A stretch of DNA of 6,587 bases from Deltaproteobacteria bacterium (GTDB taxonomy: Bacteria > Myxococcota_A > UBA9160 > JAFDET01). The stretch covers positions 1 through 6,587 of the forward strand of contig JAFDET010000177.1 in NCBI GenBank assembly GCA_019310195.1. Direction: 5' to 3'. A program made the translations under genes and the position numbers. Below the pieces are notes generated by a model that made no database searches, was not told where the DNA came from, and was given only the letters and a program-made list of their open reading frames with translations. Of this stretch, positions 1-4,224 are shown one piece after another (position 1 is the first letter of the stretch; each line of letters begins with the position of its first letter).

Positions 1-122
1 GGGGAGTGCAGCAGCAGGCTCCCGTCGGCCAGGCGGATCACCGTCATCCGAGTTCCGACCTCCAGGCCGAGGAAACGCTGTCGGCGCTCCACGACCCAGA
101 GATCCGCATCCAGCTGGCGCAT
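1..122 (-). CDS. DUF4336-like protein, N-terminal fragment (runs off the window)
   Basis: The first 40 codons of a minus-strand gene are visible, beginning M-R-Q-L-D-A-D-L-W-V-V-E-R and continuing through G-T-R-M-T-V-I-R-L to D-G-S-L-L-L-H-S-P. A D-L-W-V-V-E opening followed by a G-x-R-M-T-V-x-R-L strand and an L-x-L-H-S-P turn is what I know from the N-terminus of DUF4336 proteins, an uncharacterised family thought to have a metallo-beta-lactamase-like fold. The metal-binding part would lie outside the window, so no catalytic claim can be made. The ATG is chosen because GGAG lies 7 nt upstream and the family match begins there. The gene starts 29 nt after the stop of the selenoprotein gene on the same strand, so the two are probably co-transcribed. 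The family call rests on recalled sequence pattern. Confidence 0.65.
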   Translation of the reverse strand, partial: MRQLDADLWVVERRQRFLGLEVGTRMTVIRLADGSLLLHS

Positions 123-129
123 CCCGCAT

Positions 130-133
130 CTCC
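130..133 (-). promoter_or_regulatory. Ribosome binding site of the DUF4336-like gene
   Basis: The minus strand reads GGAG 7 nt before the ATG at 122-120, between the two genes of the putative operon. It supports separate initiation of the second gene and fixes its start. Confidence 0.4.
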
Positions 134-151
134 GGGCTCGACCCTCGGCAG

Positions 152-493
152 TCAGCCCAGCTTGTCCGCGAAGACGTCCTCGTTGAAGCCCACCAGCACG
201 GTCTTGCCGCGGCGGATCGTGGGGGCGCGCAGGTTCCCGGTGGGACCCAGCATGGCAGCCACGACGTTCGCCGGCGCCTTCCCGGCGGGTTTGAACTCGT
301 CCACCTTCTTGCCCTTGCACACGATCACGACGGAGGCCTGTTTCGCCAGCGCCGCGGCGTCCCGCTTGGCCAGCTTGCGGCTGGCGGGGACCACTTCCAC
401 GGCCTCGATGCCCTTGGCGTCCAGAAACTTGGACGCTCTGGTGCAAGACGTTCAGCCCTTGCGGTGGTAGTACCAGTCAATGCTCTTGGCCAC
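152..493 (-). CDS. ArsC/Spx-like thioredoxin-fold selenoprotein (UGA-encoded Sec14)
   Basis: Reading from GTG at 493-491 gives 113 residues only if the in-frame UGA at 454-452 (codon 14) is decoded as selenocysteine. The N-terminus is M-A-K-S-I-D-W-Y-Y-H-R-K-G-U-T-S-C, a short strand then a U-x-x-C redox motif (Sec14, Cys17), followed by a helix (K-F-L-D-A-K-G-I-E). The C-terminal part carries L-R-A-P-T-I (88-93) and V-L-V-G-F (99-103), matching the Arg/Pro strand and V/I-G-F/Y strand of ArsC- and Spx-family proteins. Length suits that family (about 110-120 aa). The start is fixed by GAGGAGG four bases upstream. Selenocysteine-containing ArsC-like proteins are known to me in databases, with Cys homologues. 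The activity is not established; a thiol/selenol oxidoreductase role is inferred. The gene ends with a second UGA at 154-152, read as stop. Starting at the internal GTG codon (400-398) would give an 82-aa fragment without the active site. It heads an apparent operon with the DUF4336-like gene. Confidence 0.88.
417..436 (-). promoter_or_regulatory. Bacterial SECIS hairpin in the selenoprotein mRNA
   Basis: On the minus-strand transcript, GCGUCCA (436-430) pairs perfectly with UGGACGC (423-417), closing a six-base loop AGUUUC (429-424). The stem starts 15 nt after the UGA and the loop begins 22 nt after it, within the spacing known for bacterial SECIS elements. The loop contains the G-U pair of bases that SelB contacts in the E. 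coli fdhF element, whose loop is AGGUCU. A lower helix is possible: UCUUG (448-444) with CAAGG (416-412, including one G-U pair), with a 7-nt left bulge. The structure was found by eye; folding energy was not computed. Confidence 0.75.
452..454 (-). other. In-frame UGA selenocysteine codon (Sec14)
   Basis: UGA lies at codon 14, between GGC and ACG, giving G-U-T-S-C. It occupies the first redox position of a CxxC-type motif at the N-terminal end of the first helix, where selenocysteine commonly replaces cysteine in thioredoxin-fold proteins. The reading frame on both sides of the UGA is coherent and belongs to one protein. Other genes in the window end in UGA, so the codon is not generally reassigned. 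Confidence 0.85.
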
Positions 494-497
494 GGGA

Positions 498-504
498 CCT
501 CCTC
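498..504 (-). promoter_or_regulatory. Strong Shine-Dalgarno of the selenoprotein gene
   Basis: The minus strand reads GAGGAGG followed by TCCC and then the GTG start at 493-491. A near-consensus site this close is strong evidence that translation starts upstream of the UGA rather than at the internal GTG at 400-398. Confidence 0.75.
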
Positions 505-524
505 GGTGCGGTGTCGTCCCACCC

Positions 525-551
525 AGTCTACAGGCCCTGGTCGCGGAGCAA
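525..551 (-). promoter_or_regulatory. Possible sigma70-like promoter for the selenoprotein operon
   Basis: On the minus strand TTGCTC (551-546) and TAGACT (530-525) are separated by 15 bases and lie about 31 nt before the GTG start. The -10-like box matches TATAAT at four of six positions, the -35-like box is poor, and the spacing is short. This is only a candidate in the 128-nt gap between the GST stop and the selenoprotein start. Confidence 0.18.
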
Positions 552-576
552 AGGTCGGCCCGCGGCGATCAGACGT

Positions 577-600
577 GCTGGCGGCGCAGGCCGCACCAGC
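577..600 (-). terminator. GC-rich hairpin downstream of the GST-like gene
   Basis: GCTGG-CGGC-GCAG-GCCG-(CA)-CCAGC can fold into a nine-base-pair stem with a two-base bulge and a four-base loop. It begins 21 nt beyond the stop of the GST-like gene. No U-run follows on either strand, so it may be a pause or RNA-end structure rather than an intrinsic terminator. Confidence 0.25.
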
Positions 601-621
601 GCTCGTGCAGCCGATCTGGGG

Positions 622-1395
622 TCACGGAAGATCCCGCGTACAGACGGCCGCGGGCATCAGGGGCGGGTTCCGGTCCACGTAGGGCCGCATGCGGCCCAGC
701 CACTCCATCAGCGCGGAGCGCTCCAGGATGTCTTCGCCACCGCGGAAGCCGGTGATGTAGTAGAGGGCGAACTGCGGGTAGGCTGCCAGGTCCGGCAGAG
801 ACGGCTCGTCGCGCCCGCCCAGGAACGGACCGTCGCCCAGGTGGGCCAGGAACTCGTCGTAGAGCTTGAGCTTGGACTCCCTCACCGGCAGGCCGTCGTC
901 GGCCATGGCCACGAGCCTGCGCACGAAGCCGACGCGGGTAATGAGCAGTGGCCAAGCGGCGCGCAGCCAAAGCGGCAGCCCGCCCTGCGCCGTGTTGGCC
1001 ATCACGCGGGAGAGCTTCCAGCCATTGAGGATGTGGTCGATCCCGTCACCGGGATAGGAGCGGAAGCTTCCGGGAATCAGGCAATTCGATACCCAGGTGT
1101 CGATGGCCAGCAGCCGCTCGCGCTCCGGCCCCTCGGCGGGCAGCAAGCGGGGCTGATCGGGAAACCGCTCGTCGAGCCACAGGCCGATGGGCGTGGAGTC
1201 CGCCCGGCACTCGTCGCCGATGCGGACCACCGGGATCTGCCGGCCCACCGGCAGGTCCTGCTTGACCCGCAGCGGGTTGATGTAGAAGCACTCGAAGTCC
1301 AGCCCCTTGTAGAGCAGGAAGCAGTGCACCTTGGCCGCGAAGGGGCTCATGGCATAGGTGTAGAGGCGGATGAGGCGTTTCGACCCGGTATTCAT
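622..1395 (-). CDS. Glutathione S-transferase-like protein
   Basis: A 257-residue protein with the two-domain GST layout. The N-terminal thioredoxin-like domain (about 7-80) begins R-L-Y-T-Y-A-M-S-P-F-A-A-K-V, has the cis-proline strand R-Q-I-P-V-V-R-I (52-59), and ends A-D-S-T-P-I-G-L-W-L-D-E-R-F-P, the glutathione gamma-glutamyl contact region. The helical C-terminal domain includes P-S-L-P-D-L-A-A-Y (198-206), the conserved N-capping box S-x-x-D plus following helix. There is no cysteine at the usual CPxC position; Ser17 or a nearby Tyr would be the thiol-activating residue, so it is not an omega/glutaredoxin-like type. The substrate is unknown. The ATG at 1395 is chosen because the domain begins just after it; a GTG at 1428 would add 11 unlikely residues. 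No good Shine-Dalgarno is visible. It is divergent from the YbjQ operon. Confidence 0.85.
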   Translation of the reverse strand: MNTGSKRLIRLYTYAMSPFAAKVHCFLLYKGLDFECFYINPLRVKQDLPVGRQIPVVRIGDECRADSTPIGLWLDERFPDQPRLLPAEGPERERLLAIDTWVSNCLIPGSFRSYPGDGIDHILNGWKLSRVMANTAQGGLPLWLRAAWPLLITRVGFVRRLVAMADDGLPVRESKLKLYDEFLAHLGDGPFLGGRDEPSLPDLAAYPQFALYYITGFRGGEDILERSALMEWLGRMRPYVDRNPPLMPAAVCTRDLP

Positions 1396-1433
1396 GATGC
1401 CCGCCGCAGGATACCATGGCGGACACACCGGGT
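1383..1433. promoter_or_regulatory. Inverted repeat in the GST/YbjQ divergent region
   Basis: ACCCGGT (1383-1389) and its exact reverse complement ACCGGGT (1427-1433) flank the start of the GST-like gene, within the 79-nt gap between two divergent genes. Nearby ATTC (1390-1393) and GAAT (1435-1438) are also complementary. It could be a regulator site shared by both directions, but seven-base repeats 37 nt apart arise easily in GC-rich DNA. No convincing -10/-35 pair was seen here. Confidence 0.18.
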
Positions 1434-1460
1434 TGAATCCAGCCTACGGGCCCCGCCTGC

Positions 1461-1466
1461 AAGGAG
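1461..1466 (+). promoter_or_regulatory. Shine-Dalgarno that fixes the first YbjQ start
   Basis: AAGGAG lies 8 nt before GTG at 1475, and 20 nt before the ATG at 1487. The spacing favours the GTG. Confidence 0.6.
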
Positions 1467-1474
1467 TGTCATTC

Positions 1475-1795
1475 GTGCCGATCCTGATGAGCAATACCGA
1501 AACGATTCCCGGCAAGACGATCGTAGAGTTCTACGGCGTGGTGAGTGGAAACACGGTTCGCGCGAAGCATATCGGACGCGACATCATGGCGGGCTTCAAG
1601 AACATCATCGGTGGCGAGCTCAAGGCCTACACGGAGCTGCTCAACGACTCCCGCCAGGAGGCGGTCGCCCGCATGCTGGCGCAAGCCCAATCGATGAACG
1701 CCAATGCGGTCGTCAACGTGCGCTTCGCGACCAGCTCGGTGGCCCAGGGAGCGGCGGAACTCTTTGCGTACGGCACGGCCGTGCGCGTGCAGTAG
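1475..1795 (+). CDS. YbjQ/UPF0145 family protein (soluble)
   Basis: A 106-residue protein covering the complete YbjQ (UPF0145, heavy-metal-binding-domain-like) family. It shows the family order: a first strand P-I-L-M-S-N-T-E-T-I-P-G-K, then I-V-E-F-Y-G-V-V-S-G, the helix and glycine pair A-G-F-K-N-I-I-G-G (39-47), A-Y-T-E-L-L, a long helix of A-R-M-L-A-Q-A type, N-A-N-A-V-V-N-V-R, and the final strand F-A-Y-G-T-A-V-R-V. E. coli YbjQ aligns from its own start to the P-I-L-M segment, which supports the GTG start with AAGGAG 8 nt upstream; the ATG at 1487 would remove part of strand one. Family members form small oligomers of unproven function; the metal-binding label is a database description, and no cysteine or histidine cluster is visible here. 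It is the first gene of an operon with a YbjQ paralogue and an M48 peptidase. Confidence 0.9.
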   Translation: MPILMSNTETIPGKTIVEFYGVVSGNTVRAKHIGRDIMAGFKNIIGGELKAYTELLNDSRQEAVARMLAQAQSMNANAVVNVRFATSSVAQGAAELFAYGTAVRVQ

Positions 1796-1798
1796 GGG
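1794..1798 (+). promoter_or_regulatory. Ribosome binding site of the second YbjQ gene
   Basis: AGGGG overlaps the stop codon of the first YbjQ gene and sits 7 nt before the ATG at 1806, suggesting coupled translation. Confidence 0.4.
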
Positions 1799-1805
1799 CT
1801 CGGCC

Positions 1806-2270
1806 ATGGAAGCCCTGATCCAGCTCGGCATCACCCTGGCGGTGCTGATCTTCGCCTACTTCGTGGGAAGCATGATCGAGCGGCGCCACTTCGAGAGCCT
1901 ACGCGAGCGCGAGGCACGCCACCGGGACTTCCCGACGGTCACGTTCGAGACACTTCCGGAGGGCTGGCAGGTAGCCGCGTCGGGGCTCGCGGTGGGCAGC
2001 ACAGTCGTATCCCTCGACTACTTCAAACGCTTCCTGGCAGGTCTGCGCGGCATCATCGGGGGGCGTATCAAGTCCTACGAGCCGTTGCTGGACCGCGCCC
2101 GCCGCGAGGCGCTGTTGCGGATGACCGAACAGGCCGTAGCCGAAGGATACGACGCGATCTTCAACGTGCGACTCGAAACCTCCAGGCTGGCGTCGAGCCG
2201 CGGCAATGGAAAAGGCACCTCCGGAGTCGAGATGCTCGCGTTCGGCACCGCAGTCAAGCTCGTTCGCTAG
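1806..2270 (+). CDS. Membrane-anchored YbjQ/UPF0145 family protein
   Basis: A 154-residue paralogue of the preceding gene product. Residues 4-22 are a hydrophobic segment (L-I-Q-L-G-I-T-L-A-V-L-I-F-A-Y-F-V-G) followed by a charged linker (E-R-R-H-F-E ... R-E-R-E-A-R), which predicts an N-terminal anchor with the body on the cytoplasmic side by the positive-inside rule. From about 45 to the end is the YbjQ fold: V-A-A-S-G-L-A-V-G-S-T-V-V, L-A-G-L-R-G-I-I-G-G (78-86), K-S-Y-E-P-L-L, R-R-E-A-L-L-R-M, Y-D-A-I-F-N-V-R, and the last strand L-A-F-G-T-A-V-K-L. The G-I-I-G-G and A-x-x-N-V-R landmarks are shared with the upstream gene, consistent with an old tandem duplication. The gap to the upstream gene is 10 nt and to the downstream M48 gene 2 nt. 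The function is unknown. Confidence 0.9.
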   Translation: MEALIQLGITLAVLIFAYFVGSMIERRHFESLREREARHRDFPTVTFETLPEGWQVAASGLAVGSTVVSLDYFKRFLAGLRGIIGGRIKSYEPLLDRARREALLRMTEQAVAEGYDAIFNVRLETSRLASSRGNGKGTSGVEMLAFGTAVKLVR

Positions 2271-2272
2271 CC

Positions 2273-3088
2273 ATGGAGTTCAAGCCGCGGGCTCCGCGCG
2301 AGGGGATCAACGTCAGCTCGACGCACCCCCTCCGCGAAGCCGCGATCCTCGTCGGCGGTGTTTCGGCGATCTTCGCGGCGCTGATCCTCGTGATCGGTTG
2401 GAGCGTGGACCTGGCAGTTCGCTGGATCCCGCCGGAACTCGAGGTGCACACCTTCGGAGATTGGGCGTACGACCTGGGCAACCCGGAGCATGAGTCCGAG
2501 CGGCTCGCGGTCGAAGGACTGGCTCGACGCCTTGCGGCGCACTGGCCCGGCGCACCCTACGAGTTTCACGTCATCGTGGCCGACCATCCCGAGGCCAATG
2601 CGGCGGCGCTGCCGGGAGGGACGATCCTCGTCACGACGGGCCTGCTTCGAGAGTTGCAAAGCGAGAACGAGCTGGCGTTCGTACTGGGCCACGAACTCGG
2701 GCACTTCCACAGCCGCGATCACCTGCGCGGGCTGGGGCGCGGGATCCTGTACCAGCTGACGGCATCGGCGCTCTTCGGCTTCAGTGTGACCGCCCCCGAC
2801 GTAACGGCCTTCCTCGGCAACATGACGGCCCGGGGCTTCGACCGCGGTCAGGAGCGCGCCGCCGACCGCTTCGGCCTGACGCTGGTCCAGGTCGAGTACG
2901 GCCACGTGGCGGGCGCTGGGCGCTTCTTCGAGCGGCTCGCCTCCCGCGCGTCGGAGCTGGACGAGCTGGCGGCCTACGCATCGACCCATCCGGCCAGCAA
3001 CGACCGCCTGGAAGATCTCGACGACTACGCGGCGGAGCAAGGTTGGAAGCGCGAGGGCGAACTCGATCCTTGGAAGCGGTTGAACTGA
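2273..3088 (+). CDS. Membrane-anchored M48 family zinc metallopeptidase
   Basis: A 271-residue protein. Residues 22-44 form a single membrane segment (A-A-I-L-V-G-G-V ... L-I-L-V-I-G), followed by the peptidase domain. The zinc motif is H-E-L-G-H at 140-144 (His140 and His144 ligands, Glu141 catalytic). The third ligand is Glu194 in R-G-Q-E-R-A-A-D-R, the M48 E-x-x-x-D signature (Glu194/Asp198). The upstream strand A-A-L-P-G-G-T-I-L-V-T-T-G-L-L (111-125) and the C-terminal S-T-H-P-A-S-N-D-R-L (237-246) are standard M48 landmarks. All catalytic residues are present. It is related to BepA/LoiP/Oma1-type quality-control proteases, but the substrate is not predictable. It lacks a signal peptide with a lipobox and has one anchor, not the several of HtpX. 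It starts 2 nt after the second YbjQ stop without a Shine-Dalgarno, implying translational coupling. Confidence 0.93.
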   Translation: MEFKPRAPREGINVSSTHPLREAAILVGGVSAIFAALILVIGWSVDLAVRWIPPELEVHTFGDWAYDLGNPEHESERLAVEGLARRLAAHWPGAPYEFHVIVADHPEANAAALPGGTILVTTGLLRELQSENELAFVLGHELGHFHSRDHLRGLGRGILYQLTASALFGFSVTAPDVTAFLGNMTARGFDRGQERAADRFGLTLVQVEYGHVAGAGRFFERLASRASELDELAAYASTHPASNDRLEDLDDYAAEQGWKREGELDPWKRLN

Positions 3089-3113
3089 CTGAAAGCCTCG
3101 GGCGCGGGCTCAG
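3089..3113. terminator. Weak hairpin at the M48/DUF7064-like tail-to-tail junction
   Basis: CTGA-(AA)-GCC and GGC-TCAG can pair into seven base pairs with a two-base bulge and a nine-base loop. The structure starts right after the M48 stop and covers the stop of the opposite gene (3112-3110). It lies where a two-way terminator is expected, but has no U-run. Confidence 0.25.
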
Positions 3114-4063
3114 GATCGCAGGGCCTTCAGAATCGGCGCCAGGCGTTCGCTGCGCGCCACGATCTCCGGCTGAGTCGCACGCCATACGTGCTCCACGACC
3201 CCCTGGCCCTCGCGGACGGGTGCGCCGCCCTGGAGCGTGTAGGCGACGTGGGTCTCCTCGAGCCAGACGTCGCCGCGCAGGATCGGAAAGCTCGCGATCG
3301 CTTCGGCGCTCAGACGGTGTGTGTCGCCACCGGCCTCGAGGATCTCGATCTCGGCTCGCTGCATCCGATGCTCCTGCTCGCCCCACTCGTACCGGATGCG
3401 GGTCCGCTCGATGGCGTGGTTCTCGCCGTCGCGGAAGACGAAGCCGTTGTCCAGCGGTCGGCCGCCCTCGATCGTCTGCATGATGTTGAAGCTCCAGTCC
3501 GGCCCGAGCTGGCCCGCGAGCCAGTTCCAGCCCTCGAGCCGCTCCCAGTCGCGGACGCCCCACGACTTGTCGCGCTGACCCAGGGCGTCGATCTGGTGGC
3601 GCTCCGGGCCGAAGTGCGTCCAGCCGCTGACACGGCCCGACTGCTCGAAGTGCGCGCCCGTCATGGTGCCGGCCAGCCGGGCGCCGCTGGCGTGGTAGTC
3701 GAAGGCGGGGGTGTGCGCCGTGAAGACCACGTCCATGCCGCGCTCTCCCTCGATCTGCAGGCGCCAGCGCCGCAGCGGCTCCAGCATCGTCACCACCAGG
3801 TCACCGGCCCGCATCCCGGCGGCCGGGTCCTCGTCGCGGCAGTCGCCGGCGTGATCCAGGTCGGCGGGTGCGTAGAAGATCTCCAGGGCCCCGTCGCGCA
3901 GCGACACGACCAGGCCGTCGATCTTTCGGGGATGAAAGCGATAGCCCGTCCGGGCCAGGGTGAAGCTCCTGCGCTCGGCATCGGCCCAGTTGAAGTAGAA
4001 GCTCTCCTGCCAGGCGGGCTCGTCGCCCACCTCGTGCAGCCACTCGTCCCGTTCTTCGATCAT
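3110..4063 (-). CDS. Uncharacterised beta-rich protein, DUF7064/DUF7065-like
   Basis: A 317-residue protein with no signal peptide, membrane segment or cysteine cluster. The N-terminal part reads E-W-L-H-E-V-G-D-E-P-A-W-Q-E-S-F-Y-F-N-W (7-26) and R-K-I-D-G-L-V-V-S (46-54). The central part has E-Q-S-G-R-V-S-G (140-147) and I-D-A-L-G-Q-R-D-K-S-W-G-V-R-D-W (158-173). The second motif, an H/Q-R-D-x-S-W-G-x-R-D-W signature, is what I remember from proteins annotated DUF7065 (N-terminal) plus DUF7064 (C-terminal), thought to be lipocalin/AttH-like beta barrels and often near lipid or steroid genes. The function is unknown, and the neighbours give no pathway. The start is uncertain: ATG at 4063 is preferred because family-like sequence begins there; AGGGAG is 12 nt upstream. 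The frame stays open to 4237, but those extra residues look non-coding. Its stop is 21 nt from the convergent M48 stop. Confidence 0.72.
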   Translation of the reverse strand: MIEERDEWLHEVGDEPAWQESFYFNWADAERRSFTLARTGYRFHPRKIDGLVVSLRDGALEIFYAPADLDHAGDCRDEDPAAGMRAGDLVVTMLEPLRRWRLQIEGERGMDVVFTAHTPAFDYHASGARLAGTMTGAHFEQSGRVSGWTHFGPERHQIDALGQRDKSWGVRDWERLEGWNWLAGQLGPDWSFNIMQTIEGGRPLDNGFVFRDGENHAIERTRIRYEWGEQEHRMQRAEIEILEAGGDTHRLSAEAIASFPILRGDVWLEETHVAYTLQGGAPVREGQGVVEHVWRATQPEIVARSERLAPILKALRS

Positions 4064-4184
4064 GGGCAGCACCCACTCCCTGGCGCCAAGGGTAGGCTGG
4101 GAGGCCCTGGACGGCCTGCGCCGCTTCGTCGACCGCTTCTTCCAGGCGCCCCAGCCCGGGGTGGCGGAAGACACGCAGCGGTGA
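4062..4184 (+). CDS. Possible 40-aa small ORF upstream of corA
   Basis: ATG at 4062 opens a 40-codon frame ending in TGA at 4182-4184. After the ATG, 36 of 39 sense codons end in G or C, much like the real genes here. The translation has a plausible amphipathic stretch, L-D-G-L-R-R-F-V-D-R-F-F-Q (residues 16-28). It lies 40 nt before the CorA start on the same strand and overlaps the start region of the opposite DUF7064-like gene. There is no Shine-Dalgarno before the ATG and I recognise no family. It could be a small protein, the tail of a decayed gene, or chance. Confidence 0.25.
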   Translation: MGSTHSLAPRVGWEALDGLRRFVDRFFQAPQPGVAEDTQR

Positions 4185-4199
4185 TGGCTGAGCGCCGCG

Positions 4200-4221
4200 A
4201 AGGATGCCAGAATGTCCCCCC
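4200..4221 (+). promoter_or_regulatory. Shine-Dalgarno, out-of-frame ATG and C6 tract at the corA start
   Basis: AAGGA (4200-4204) lies 7 nt before an ATG at 4212, which is followed by six consecutive C (4216-4221). This ATG is out of frame with CorA by one base. With five C instead of six it would join the CorA frame as M-S-P-D-M-S-Q. Either the true start is elsewhere, or the C-tract length varies or is wrong in the assembly. Confidence 0.4.
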
Positions 4222-4224
4222 GAC

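Noticed and set aside
152..400. An 82-aa minus-strand ORF as a complete gene
   Set aside because: It lacks the redox motif and any ribosome binding site, starts mid-fold at an internal GTG, and joins in frame through UGA to a well-initiated N-terminus.
452..454. UGA as a nonsense mutation making a pseudogene, or a reassigned UGA codon
   Set aside because: It sits exactly at the redox position and is followed by a perfect hairpin at SECIS distance; the rest of the frame is intact. Many genes here end at UGA and have no internal UGA.
6..470. 154-aa plus-strand ORF
   Set aside because: Antisense to the DUF4336-like and selenoprotein genes; Ser/Thr/Ala-rich shadow.
511..1818. 435-aa plus-strand ORF
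   Set aside because: It is antisense to the GST-like gene and out of frame over the first YbjQ gene, with low-complexity Arg/Gly/Ala/Pro composition and no family resemblance.
2267..3040. 257-aa minus-strand ORF
   Set aside because: Antisense to the M48 gene, which has all catalytic motifs in its own frame.
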